From contig JAMCQR010000044.1 in NCBI GenBank assembly GCA_023379555.1, positions 1 through 24,334 of the forward strand: a stretch of 24,334 nt of DNA, in the 5' to 3' direction. Origin of the DNA: Thermoplasmatota archaeon (lineage in GTDB: Archaea > Thermoplasmatota > Thermoplasmata > Thermoplasmatales > GCA-001856825). Position numbers and translations under genes: made by a program. The first letter of the stretch is position 1. The number at the start of each line of letters is the position of its first letter. Below the pieces are notes generated by a model. It saw only the letters and a program-made list of their open reading frames with translations. It had not been told where the DNA came from and did not search any database. This document shows, piece by piece, positions 16,047-23,510 of the stretch.

Positions 16047-16979
16047 TCAACCCGTCACTATTGCAACAAAGGTCCCATTGTTGTTTCTTTTCACAAGGTG
16101 CGCTATTGCGGCAATGGATGCGGTAGCAGCAGGAATGGCGTCAATTCTCTCGTATTTCTTCAACAAAGTGTGATATTCGCTTAACTCTCCGTCCGTAACA
16201 TACTCTGCAGTTCCTCCTGAATCTATTACTGCTTTGAATGCAAGGTCACCATCGTATGAACGGTAGTTGACTAAAGGTTCGTTTATTTCGGTCTCCTTGA
16301 TTCGCTCAACTGGAAAATCTGTAATCTCTTTCTGACCCCTTATGAAGCTTTCAATCACAGGGTTCCCACCATCTGTGCTTGCAGCTATTATTCTTGGCAA
16401 TTTCTTGGTTTTATTAGATTCTCTGAGATCGAAAAAACCCTTGTAAACTCCAGCAAGCGTCGTCCCATTACCTACCGGAACAGAAACCGCGTCCGGGATT
16501 TCTCCCATCGATTCAAATAATTCCGTGGATATTCTTGAGTATGCGAGTAAACCCAGATCTGGATAGGCACCGGCATTGGCGTCGAACCAGTTGTTCTCCC
16601 TTGCATCTTTCTTACTCATTTCTACTGAGTCTTCGTACTTTCCGGGAACTAGTATCAATTCTGCTCCATGCATCTCTTTTATTTCTTTAAGTCGTGGTGA
16701 ATGGAACTCTTTCGGTACGTAGACCCTCGACTTCAAACCGCTCAGAGAGGCGTAATGAGCGATTGCCGCCCCGTAATTTCCACAGCTACCTACCACAATT
16801 GTATCGTACTTTTCCTCGAGTGCCTTCTTGACGTGTAGCGAAGCTGGCCTGTCCTTCTGCGTTCCAGTGGGATTCGTACCCTCGTACTTCACATAAAGTC
16901 GGTCAACTTTTAAGAAATCTCCAAGCTTCTTGGCGTGAATGAGTGGCGTTCCTCCTAGTTTTGACTCCTTTGCCTGCAT
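16047..16979 (-). CDS. PLP-dependent threonine synthase-like enzyme
   Basis: This is a fold-type II pyridoxal-phosphate enzyme of 310 residues. The Schiff-base lysine is K42 in NPTGTQKDR, the form used by threonine synthases (NPTGSFKDR is more usual). The substrate loop is SCGNYGAA (65-72) and the phosphate-binding loop PVGNGTT (167-173). Threonine synthase converts O-phosphohomoserine to threonine. The protein is shorter than the bacterial enzyme and lacks its N-terminal domain, so a related beta-replacement or lyase role cannot be excluded. The ATG at 16979 is preferred over a TTG at 17003: the conserved KLGGTPL begins just after it, and a CATTTAAG box lies about 29 bases upstream of it but only about 5 from the TTG. 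The QK pair in place of FK is a small oddity. Confidence 0.72.
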   Translation of the reverse strand: MQAKESKLGGTPLIHAKKLGDFLKVDRLYVKYEGTNPTGTQKDRPASLHVKKALEEKYDTIVVGSCGNYGAAIAHYASLSGLKSRVYVPKEFHSPRLKEIKEMHGAELILVPGKYEDSVEMSKKDARENNWFDANAGAYPDLGLLAYSRISTELFESMGEIPDAVSVPVGNGTTLAGVYKGFFDLRESNKTKKLPRIIAASTDGGNPVIESFIRGQKEITDFPVERIKETEINEPLVNYRSYDGDLAFKAVIDSGGTAEYVTDGELSEYHTLLKKYERIDAIPAATASIAAIAHLVKRNNNGTFVAIVTG

Positions 16980-17064
16980 CTTTGGGTTGTAATTGCAATC
17001 CAACTTAAATGCATTACCCGTAACAAAGGGTGAGTTCTGATGTGGAGAATCCCTTAAGGGAATT

Positions 17065-17592
17065 TTAATTAGGAACAGCTCTTGCGTTTGGTGCTAGTTC
17101 CTTCCTTTCTGGATCCGACATATATGGTTCTTCCCGTGATAAGAAACCCTTTACAAGCTCGTTAACATAGTCATTGATTCTTGACATTGCCTGGACCCAG
17201 GAATATTCACTCATTGCTGATGCAAAGTTCTCGTTTTCAACTATTACTGAAGAGTCGACTATCCTTCTAAGTTCCTTTAGGACTCCATATCCCCTTTTCT
17301 TTCTTTCCGGGGACTCGCTGTGGAATGGCATTATCCCTACCAGAAAAACCTTGTTTCCCTTTGAGTTTAGAGCTTTACAGACGAATTTAAGAACGGTAGA
17401 AGAGAACTCTCCTGCGGGGGAAGAGACGATAACCACCCTCTGATTCCTTTCTTGTTTTCCAATAAATTGTGAAATCTCCTCAAAAGAAACAAAGTTGGAT
17501 GAGTCTATGTACTCTGAATTTCTATATCCAAGAGCTTTTACTATGTTCACTCCAGCACCTCCTATACCAATAACTTTAAAATTGTCTGACAT
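17065..17592 (-). CDS. Reduced FtsZ/tubulin-like protein, one domain only
   Basis: The 175 residues align in order with the N-terminal GTPase domain of FtsZ. GIGGAGVNIVKAL (8-20) matches the T1 loop GVGGAGNNAV. RVVIVSSPAGEFSSTVLKF matches strand S4 and the T4 position, but GGGTGTG is absent there. VFLVGIMPFHSESPERKKR and GVLKELRRIVDSSVIVENENF match the H6 region (PFsfEGrkR, eLrkyvDtlivipNdrL). SWVQAMSRINDYVNELVKGF matches helix H7. The protein ends after H7, so the C-terminal activation domain with the T7 loop is missing. It should therefore not polymerise or hydrolyse GTP in the usual way; it may bind a nucleotide or a true FtsZ. The ATG start has a TATA box 25 bases upstream. Homology to FtsZ is judged by eye. 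Confidence 0.7.
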   Translation of the reverse strand: MSDNFKVIGIGGAGVNIVKALGYRNSEYIDSSNFVSFEEISQFIGKQERNQRVVIVSSPAGEFSSTVLKFVCKALNSKGNKVFLVGIMPFHSESPERKKRGYGVLKELRRIVDSSVIVENENFASAMSEYSWVQAMSRINDYVNELVKGFLSREEPYMSDPERKELAPNARAVPN

Positions 17593-17612
17593 ATAAATGA
17601 CATTGATATGAC

Positions 17613-17622
17613 AATATATAAG
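17613..17622 (-). promoter_or_regulatory. TATA box of the FtsZ-like gene
   Basis: CTTATATATT on the minus strand is centred 25 bases before the ATG at 17592, consistent with a leaderless transcript. Confidence 0.6.
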
Positions 17623-17658
17623 CTTTTTGATTTAGGAACGTATAACTCTCCGGTAGTT

Positions 17659-18750
17659 TTAATCTTCCTTTTGGAAGGTCTCCTTTGACTTTTCCATAAT
17701 ATTCAGCTTTGCAAGTAGGAATTGAGGCGAGACTCTGAGAATATATTCATTCTCAACACCCCCCGAATATCCTTTTCCTATCCTGCTCTTTTTTACCAAG
17801 CCTGAGAGTTCTATCGATTTGAGGAACTTGTAGATCTTCGAGTCGCTCATGCCGCTACCCAAATCTTTCAAGTCCGATGTCTTGAATCCCTTCTCGATGC
17901 TTATAGACTCGAGCAACAATTTCAGTAGTTCAATCTCGTCGTCGTCAAGATTGATGAGAGAGCTTTCTTCGAGTGGAGGGGAAAAGTCTCTATATGCCTG
18001 AAGGACCTCGTCTTCGTCCAAGAAAACGTTCCTCGATTCTGCATATAGAGCCGAATTCCTGAGCAATTCTATGGCAACCCGTGCACTTCCATTTTCTTCC
18101 AGTAGGTCTGAAATCCTGTTAATGGCAGACTCTGTGTAAGAACCTTCGTAAAGACCATTGCTTGCTCTGTCTTTTAGAATTAGATATAGTTCATTGGAAT
18201 CGTACTCCTTGAGTGGGATTCTGTTGTACTTACCAAGCCCTGAGAGCGTACTCTTGTCGAGATACATTTCTGGTTCCTCCATAGAAAGTAGAACCAATTT
18301 CACCTCAGGACCACCTAGTTCCTTGCTCCTCGAAAGCAGGTAAACTATCTGGCTGTGGGTACGTTTCAGTGATTGAGATTCGTCTAGAACTATCAGGTTG
18401 TTCCTGTCTGGGAGTTCTCTGAACAGCAGACTGGAAAGAGATTCCGAGCGAGAGTTTCCCAGTTCTGGTAGCCTTATGTTGGGATTGGCTAGAATGGTGG
18501 AAATTATTGCCCTATCTGACTGGTTGACGTAGCAGTTAACATAAGCCCCCTTAAATTCCCTGAGCTCTCTCAACAAATATTTTCCGATCAGCGTTTTCCC
18601 AGTACCTGGATTTCCCCTAATCACGAAAGAGGAGGATACGTTGCTTACGCGTATAAGTTCCTTGAGGCGTGCGATATACTCTTGTCGTGCGATGATGTTT
18701 TCAGGGATATATTCCTGAGAAAGGACAGCTGAATTTTTTATGATTTTCAT
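17659..18750 (-). CDS. Divergent Orc1/Cdc6 paralogue
   Basis: This 363-residue AAA+ protein has the Orc/Cdc6 layout: an N-terminal YIPENIIARQEYIARL, Walker A GNPGTGKT (46-53), Walker B IVLDESQSL (120-128), a sensor-1 region KLVLLSMEEPEMYLD, a sensor-2-like SARVAIELL (222-230), and a C-terminal winged helix (about 270-345). It differs from the 12571-13827 initiator in two ways. The motif after sensor 1 reads YLDKSTLSGLGKY where the other has YLDPRVKSRL, so the arginine finger is missing. The Walker B is followed by SQ rather than ID. Many archaea carry such a second copy, often proposed to regulate rather than initiate. The ATG at 18750 is preferred to a TTG at 18765 because the TATA element is only 18 bases from the TTG. 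It is divergent from the aldo/keto reductase gene. Confidence 0.85.
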   Translation of the reverse strand: MKIIKNSAVLSQEYIPENIIARQEYIARLKELIRVSNVSSSFVIRGNPGTGKTLIGKYLLRELREFKGAYVNCYVNQSDRAIISTILANPNIRLPELGNSRSESLSSLLFRELPDRNNLIVLDESQSLKRTHSQIVYLLSRSKELGGPEVKLVLLSMEEPEMYLDKSTLSGLGKYNRIPLKEYDSNELYLILKDRASNGLYEGSYTESAINRISDLLEENGSARVAIELLRNSALYAESRNVFLDEDEVLQAYRDFSPPLEESSLINLDDDEIELLKLLLESISIEKGFKTSDLKDLGSGMSDSKIYKFLKSIELSGLVKKSRIGKGYSGGVENEYILRVSPQFLLAKLNIMEKSKETFQKED

Positions 18751-18777
18751 CTGGGTTTTAGCCAATAAACGAAAGTT

Positions 18778-18788
18778 AATTATAAAAC
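18778..18788. promoter_or_regulatory. Shared TATA element, second Orc gene / aldo-keto reductase
   Basis: AATTATAAAAC is centred at 18783, about 21 bases before the ATG at 18804 (plus) and 33 bases before the ATG at 18750 (minus). No other good box exists in the 53-base gap. The core AATTATAAAA is the same as at 10710-10719. Confidence 0.5.
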
Positions 18789-18803
18789 CTATTATGTCGG
18801 AAC

Positions 18804-19736
18804 ATGGAATATACGACCCTCGGAAAATCTGATCTAAAAGTTTCCGTCATTGGACTTGGCGCTTGGCAAGCGGGAGCGAAAGGCTGGGGGAAAATTGTTG
18901 ACTCGGACGTGAAGAATGCAATTTTGACCTCTATTGAAATGGGATTGAATTTCATCGACACTGCGGAAGTTTATGGTGATGGCCATTCGGAATCAGTTAT
19001 TGGTGAAGTAATAAAGGACATTCGAGACGAGATTATCATAGCGACAAAAGCATCCGGAAGCCACTTGAAGCCGGAGTACCTAGAAAGAGCATTGGATGGC
19101 AGTCTAAAGAGATTGAATACAAATTACATCGATCTGTACCAGGTCCACTGGCCAGACATATACATTTCACTGAAAGATACCATGAAGACACTTGAGAAAA
19201 TGGCTAATGATGGAAAGATTAGATATATTGGGCTGTCAAATTTTAGCATTTGCCAGATCGAAGAGGCCAGATCCTACTTATCGAATTTGGACATTGTTTC
19301 CAATCAGGTGAGGTACAACATCATTCAGAGGGAGATCGAAGAAGAAATGCTTCCGTATCTTAACAGGGAGAAAATAAGCGTAATTGCTTATTCGCCTCTC
19401 GCCCAGGGATTGCTTACTTTCAAGTACGATTACTCTAACCTTGAGCCTAGTGACGTCCGAAAGAGCAACAAGCTGTTCTCGGAACAGAACATAAGGTTGA
19501 TCGCACCATTCCTTTCTGTACTCAGAGATATCTCGCTAGAAACAGGCCATTCGGTTGTTCAACTCGCACTTAACTGGCTGATCTCGCGGGGGAATGTCAT
19601 TCCCATACCAGGAGCAAAGAACAGAGATCAGGCGACAATAAACCTACAATCGAACGGATGGAGACTCTCTCCTGAGCAGACCAAGAAAATTGAAGACAAG
19701 TATCTGGAGATAAAAGATAAACTGGACACTTTCTGA
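18804..19736 (+). CDS. Aldo/keto reductase
   Basis: This NADPH-dependent oxidoreductase of the aldo/keto reductase superfamily (310 residues, TIM barrel, cytoplasmic) interconverts carbonyls and alcohols. The catalytic tetrad is visible: D52 and Y57 in FIDTAEVYGDG, K82 in IATKAS and H115 in QVHWPD. Later strands read IRYIGLSNFS, VRYNIIQREIE and VIAYSPLAQGLL. The C-terminal nucleotide-binding segment is IPIPGAKNRDQATINL, with the lysine and arginine that usually contact the 2'-phosphate of NADPH. The substrate is unknown. The ATG lies 21 bases after the TATA element. The next gene converges, with 44 bases between the stops. Confidence 0.92.
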   Translation: MEYTTLGKSDLKVSVIGLGAWQAGAKGWGKIVDSDVKNAILTSIEMGLNFIDTAEVYGDGHSESVIGEVIKDIRDEIIIATKASGSHLKPEYLERALDGSLKRLNTNYIDLYQVHWPDIYISLKDTMKTLEKMANDGKIRYIGLSNFSICQIEEARSYLSNLDIVSNQVRYNIIQREIEEEMLPYLNREKISVIAYSPLAQGLLTFKYDYSNLEPSDVRKSNKLFSEQNIRLIAPFLSVLRDISLETGHSVVQLALNWLISRGNVIPIPGAKNRDQATINLQSNGWRLSPEQTKKIEDKYLEIKDKLDTF

Positions 19737-19780
19737 TATCTCTCAGTCTCTTGCTCGAAACCAATTTTCTATAGATTGGA

Positions 19781-20290
19781 CTAATCTACTGCCTTATGAA
19801 TCAGTTCTACGTTACGCCCAAACAGCAGTTCCTTGAACTCCTTTGATACATCATAGTTTCGGGTTTCAATATCGCTCTCTATTAACATCAATTCCGAGAG
19901 TTCATCCGGGTACCCTTCTGAGAATATGATCTCCTTTATCCCAGCGTTTATGATCATCTTCGAACAATCTGAACACGGATGGGTCGTTACGTAAATTATG
20001 CTATCTTTGATTGCCGTGCCATTATAGGCGGCCTGAATGATTGCATTCTGTTCTGCGTGAAGGCCCCTGCACAGCTCTCTCCTCTCTCCTGCAGGCACTT
20101 TCAGCTGATCTCGAAGGCATCCCGCTTCGTCGCAGTGCAGGGCTCCTCTTGGTGGGCCGTTGTAGCCCGTCGACATTATCCTCTTCTCTTTGACTATGAC
20201 GGCTCCCACCTTTCTTCTAACACAGTTTGACCTGGTGGCAGCCATAAAGGCCATTCTCATGAAATATTCATCCCAGGAAGGTCTCTCCAT
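19781..20290 (-). CDS. dCMP deaminase family protein
   Basis: This zinc-dependent deaminase of 169 residues turns dCMP into dUMP, supplying thymidylate synthesis. The active site reads HAEQNAI (H78, E80) and PCSDC (C106, C109). Further cysteines and a histidine, in LHCDEAGCL (H52, C53, C58) and ELCRG (C74), match the second zinc site of T4-type dCMP deaminases. NGPPRG (44-49) is the substrate-binding loop typical of the family. The frame is open 16 codons upstream, but the ATG at 20290 is chosen because the domain starts with [14 protein letters not shown] and a TTTTTTAC box lies 25 bases upstream. It is divergent from the DUF1059 gene. Confidence 0.93.
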   Translation of the reverse strand: MERPSWDEYFMRMAFMAATRSNCVRRKVGAVIVKEKRIMSTGYNGPPRGALHCDEAGCLRDQLKVPAGERRELCRGLHAEQNAIIQAAYNGTAIKDSIIYVTTHPCSDCSKMIINAGIKEIIFSEGYPDELSELMLIESDIETRNYDVSKEFKELLFGRNVELIHKAVD

Positions 20291-20310
20291 TAATGTTATA
20301 TCCCTACCTC

Positions 20311-20320
20311 GTAAAAAAGG
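20311..20320 (-). promoter_or_regulatory. TATA box of the dCMP deaminase gene
   Basis: CCTTTTTTAC on the minus strand is centred 25 bases before the ATG at 20290. Confidence 0.5.
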
Positions 20321-20368
20321 ATTTAGAACTGTAGTCAAAGGAATTGAATCCGTACGGTTAACAAAACA

Positions 20369-20377
20369 CTTTTATTC
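20369..20377 (+). promoter_or_regulatory. TATA box of the DUF1059 gene
   Basis: CTTTTATTC is centred 24 bases before the ATG at 20397, consistent with a leaderless transcript. Confidence 0.5.
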
Positions 20378-20396
20378 AACAATATTATAGATAATC

Positions 20397-20582
20397 ATGG
20401 CCAAGTATACATTCAAGTGTGCCGATATTGGAATGGATTGCGGATTTTCTACAGAAGCAGCGTCTAAAGAAAAACTTATGCCATTGATAGCAGAGCACGC
20501 TAAATCAAAGCATGGAATGGCAGAAATTTCCCCGGATGTAATGCAGAAAGTAAATGGAGCAATCAAAAAGAAATTGTTCTGA
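20397..20582 (+). CDS. DUF1059-family small protein
   Basis: The 61-residue protein matches the small DUF1059 family: KYTFKCADIGMDCGFSTEAAS at the start, with two cysteines (C8, C15), then a helix and the HAKSKHGM element, ending in a basic helix NGAIKKKLF. The spaced C, C, H, H residues could form a small metal site, which I infer from the pattern. The function of the family is not known to me. The ATG has a TATA box 24 bases upstream. The gene stands alone; about 380 bases without a protein gene follow. Confidence 0.85.
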   Translation: MAKYTFKCADIGMDCGFSTEAASKEKLMPLIAEHAKSKHGMAEISPDVMQKVNGAIKKKLF

Positions 20583-20949
20583 AAATCTGGTATTCATTTC
20601 AGGGTCTTGGGAAGTAAGAAAAATCGTAGGAAGAATAGGCTTCTTATTCTTCTGGTCTAGCCCTAGTTCACATGGATTACCGACTGGCAAATTTTCATTT
20701 CTCAATTTCAAGTGATATTACTTGAATGACCAAACTAAGAATGTTCATTTCTAAACAAGACAGTATTGAACTAGTGTAAAGGGAATTGCAATTCCATTGT
20801 TGACTGAAGAAAACAGAAATACCAGCACAGATGAAATGCGGGATTGTCGGAGTCTTCGTTTCGAGTCCACCTCTAAGATTCCAAAAAAAGGGCCAAGACG
20901 GGAATTTATGATGCGAGTTAGAAAAGTACCAAGCAAGCTAATGAAATTC
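20583..20949. other. Non-coding stretch between DUF1059 gene and tRNA-Glu
   Basis: No protein gene is convincing here. It contains three inverted repeats: GAAGAATA/TATTCTTC with a 7-base loop (20630-20652), TTCAAGT/ACTTGAA with a 6-base loop (20707-20726), and the perfect 14-base palindrome GGAATTGCAATTCC (20782-20795). The first lies about 50 bases after the DUF1059 stop and could act in 3' processing, but no T-run follows it. I found no second tRNA or other RNA gene. Confidence 0.5.
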
Positions 20950-20956
20950 AAAAAAA
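20950..20956 (-). terminator. T-run terminator of tRNA-Glu
   Basis: Seven consecutive T on the minus strand begin 10 bases after the tRNA 3' end, a normal archaeal termination signal. Confidence 0.6.
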
Positions 20957-20966
20957 GTTTGGATAA

Positions 20967-21041
20967 TGCTCCGGCCGGGATTTGGACCCGGGTCGTGGGA
21001 TTGAGAGCCCCATATGCTTGGCCGGTCTACACTACCGGAGC
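20967..21041 (-). tRNA. tRNA-Glu (anticodon CTC)
   Basis: The full cloverleaf can be drawn on the minus strand. The acceptor GCTCCGG pairs with CCGGAGC, followed by discriminator A. The D stem GTGT/GCAT has two wobble pairs. The anticodon stem TGGGG/TCCCA holds the loop CTCTCAA, placing CTC at positions 34-36, which reads GAG. The T arm is CCGGG-TCCAAAT-CCCGG. No intron is seen and CCA is not encoded. A TATA box lies upstream and a T7 run downstream. Confidence 0.95.
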
Positions 21042-21056
21042 TAAGCTTAATCCAAT

Positions 21057-21069
21057 GAAAATATAAAAC
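21057..21069 (-). promoter_or_regulatory. TATA box of tRNA-Glu
   Basis: GTTTTATATTTTC on the minus strand is centred about 22 bases before the tRNA 5' end. Confidence 0.6.
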
Positions 21070-21169
21070 ATCTCTCAATGAACAGAACTCAGGTATAGCG
21101 CAGTATTAAGTAAGTTGAGTTCCTTAGAGAACAGCTTACCATAAGATCTGCGTTGACCTATTGAAGTGA

Positions 21170-23509
21170 CTAGAGTGTGAATTCAATCTTGCCGTTTTTC
21201 ACGAAGTAATTGTTGGAGACTGCAGCGTCTTCATAGATCTTGAGTCCCTTCTCAGAAACTGTCATTCTCGAACCTTTGGAGAGAACCCTGAATTCCTTAA
21301 TCCTGTCACCCTTCTCTCTTAGGAATTGTACTATCGCAGATTCGTTATCATCATCGCTCTGCGTACTGAGCTTGATAATTTCAATAGGAGGAACTGATGT
21401 TGGAGGAGGTTTAGTTTCATTAATCTCCAAAGGATTTGTCTTTGAAATCCTGCCTGTCATCATTGAAACTCTATCTATAGCCTCAGCCCTCTCTTTTGTC
21501 CCGCTCTCCTTCCACAGTGATATGGTTGTCTGCAATACAGAGAGAAGGTCATCTCTCTTTTTGGCGGACCTTTCATCCTTCAGGTCTTTTTCAGATACTA
21601 TGACGTGCAAGTCGTTTTTTGCACGAGTAAATGCTACATACATTATTCTTGATTCTTCGTTCATGGAGAATCTGTGTCTTTCAGTCCTGCCAATTATCTT
21701 CTTGCTTGGAGAGCTGATGAAATCCTTGTCTCTCTTCGGAACGATTCCCGAATATTCATCTGAGTAATACTTATCCCTGTCAATTCCCGGGCGGAAATCA
21801 TAAACTATTACAGTAGAAAATTCTAGTCCTTTGGCTTGGTGAATTGTCATTACCTTTACTCTCGTTTGGTCTTGAAGAAGATCCTCGATGGGTCCACTCT
21901 CCTTACTTTCACTGGCGTTCAACAGCCACTCCGCAAGCGAGTATGGAGAACCACCATAAGCAGCCACGTGGGAGGAGATGAGCTCGATAATTCTATAGAG
22001 TCGGCTGACTCTTTCACTTCCGCCGTTAGTACCAAGCAGGTTGGAGATGTAGCCTTCTTCAGAAAGAATCTTGCTGAGCAAGAAATCAATTCGTTCGATT
22101 TTCAAATCCTCACGATATCGGCCAAGTCTACTCTCTATAATCTCGTAGAACTTGTCTTTGGACCTCATAAGTTCTGTAACGTTCATGTGAAACAGGGGCG
22201 AAAATAACAGTGACGCTTGAGCGACCCGATCTCCAGGATCTGAGAGGTAGCGGACGAGCGAAAGCACGTCCTTACCCTCTTGCGACTTCAGTATCGACTC
22301 CCCTGAAATGAGGACGCAATTGATGCCTTCCTGTTTCAGGTATCTTTTCAGATTGAAGAAGTCTGAAGAAATTCTGCTGAGTACTGCTATGTTTCCAGGA
22401 AGTTCCCCTTCTCTTATTCGCGCCTTTATGACTTCGGCAACAGCTGAGAGTTTATCCTCAACGATGTATAGATAAGCACCCCCTTCGTTCTCTGAGAGGC
22501 CCTCCATCTGTTCGTATTCCATCAAGGAAGGAAAGAACTTATTGAAAAAAGAAATGAGATTTTTGCCGCTTCTCCTGTTTGTCTTCAAGCTGACCTGGTT
22601 TGAGATGCGGTCCGAGAACCTTCTCTGAGCTCCGGGATGCGCACCACGAAATGAATAGATACTCTGGTTTAGATCGCCAACCACGAAGAAGGAAGACCCA
22701 AATTCCCAGAATTTTTCAAAAATCGCAATCTGCAGTACATCGGTATCTTGAAATTCATCCACGAGAATGTAGCTGTACTTCTTTGCAATCTCTTCCCCCT
22801 TTGTCTCCATTATCTTAAGAGTGTAAAGTAACAGATCGTCGAAGTCCATTACTCGCCCCTTCTGCTTGGCATCCTGGTAACTCATAACAAATGAAGAGAG
22901 GAGGGACAACAACTCAGGTATGAGAGATATTCTCAATTTTGATGAGATCTCTTTTCTTATGCTTTCGTCGAAAACATCCTTCGAATATTCGGTAAAGAAT
23001 GCCCCGTTAGTGAACACCATGAAATCAAGGTATCCTTTCTGAGATTCCATAATGTCGGTGCAATCCCTAATGATCTGCTCAACGTCTGTTTCGAATTTGT
23101 CTAATATTCCGTTGAGTATGAAACCGTCCTCGGTTACTCCTTTCTCGTTTCTAATCCTAATTATGAAGTTTCTTACACTCTTCTCCAGGAGGTTGAAAGA
23201 TTCTAGTTCGTCCATCACTCTGAAATACCAAGGTATTCCAATTTCTGCTCCATACTTTCTCACAATTTTAGAACAAAAGTTGTGTATCGTTCCCACGTTG
23301 GAAGTCGGGAGTTTTCTTATGAGATCTAATTTCCCCTCCTTCAGTGCCCTCTTCTTCAGCCTGTCAATAAGTTCTTCAGATGCCCTGTCTGTGAAAGTGA
23401 TGGCAACTACATTATCGGTTCCCTCATCTTCCATCAACTTATAGCACTTGTTTATTAAAGTCTCCGTTTTACCCGATCCGGGAACTGCAGACACAAAATC
23501 GCCTGTCAA
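21170..23509 (-). CDS. UvrD/AddA-type superfamily 1 helicase
   Basis: This DNA helicase of 779 residues carries all SF1A motifs in order: I VPGSGKTET (9-17), Ia AITFTDRASEEL, II LVDEFQDTD (249-257), III FFVVGDLNQSIYSFRGA, IV LKTNRRSGKNL, V VKVMTIHQAKGLEFSTVIV and VI RIMYVAFTRAKNDLHV. Extra insertions resemble the AddA/RecB branch. It has no nuclease domain of its own; a RecB-like nuclease is encoded just upstream and ends one base before this start. The frame is open to a GTG at 23572, which would overlap that gene by 62 bases. The TTG at 23509 is preferred because it has a GGAGAT site six bases away and places the protein start just ahead of motif I, as in relatives. The likely role is DNA end processing with its neighbour. 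Confidence 0.92.
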   Translation of the reverse strand: MTGDFVSAVPGSGKTETLINKCYKLMEDEGTDNVVAITFTDRASEELIDRLKKRALKEGKLDLIRKLPTSNVGTIHNFCSKIVRKYGAEIGIPWYFRVMDELESFNLLEKSVRNFIIRIRNEKGVTEDGFILNGILDKFETDVEQIIRDCTDIMESQKGYLDFMVFTNGAFFTEYSKDVFDESIRKEISSKLRISLIPELLSLLSSFVMSYQDAKQKGRVMDFDDLLLYTLKIMETKGEEIAKKYSYILVDEFQDTDVLQIAIFEKFWEFGSSFFVVGDLNQSIYSFRGAHPGAQRRFSDRISNQVSLKTNRRSGKNLISFFNKFFPSLMEYEQMEGLSENEGGAYLYIVEDKLSAVAEVIKARIREGELPGNIAVLSRISSDFFNLKRYLKQEGINCVLISGESILKSQEGKDVLSLVRYLSDPGDRVAQASLLFSPLFHMNVTELMRSKDKFYEIIESRLGRYREDLKIERIDFLLSKILSEEGYISNLLGTNGGSERVSRLYRIIELISSHVAAYGGSPYSLAEWLLNASESKESGPIEDLLQDQTRVKVMTIHQAKGLEFSTVIVYDFRPGIDRDKYYSDEYSGIVPKRDKDFISSPSKKIIGRTERHRFSMNEESRIMYVAFTRAKNDLHVIVSEKDLKDERSAKKRDDLLSVLQTTISLWKESGTKERAEAIDRVSMMTGRISKTNPLEINETKPPPTSVPPIEIIKLSTQSDDDNESAIVQFLREKGDRIKEFRVLSKGSRMTVSEKGLKIYEDAAVSNNYFVKNGKIEFTL

Positions 23510-23510
23510 T

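Noticed and set aside
16862..16874. Third ORB-like word (TTCCAGTGGGATT)
   Set aside because: Only one arm of the dyad is kept, and the sequence encodes the conserved NPTGT segment of the PLP enzyme.
20291..20338. 16-codon extension of the dCMP deaminase frame
   Set aside because: It would include the gene's own TATA box; the conserved domain starts at the ATG at 20290.
20967..21041. tRNA-Glu as an integration site of a mobile element
   Set aside because: No integrase gene and no repeat of the tRNA 3' end were found nearby.
20797..21066. Plus-strand open frame of 89 codons across the tRNA
   Set aside because: It runs through the tRNA-Glu gene on the opposite strand and has no protein-like features.
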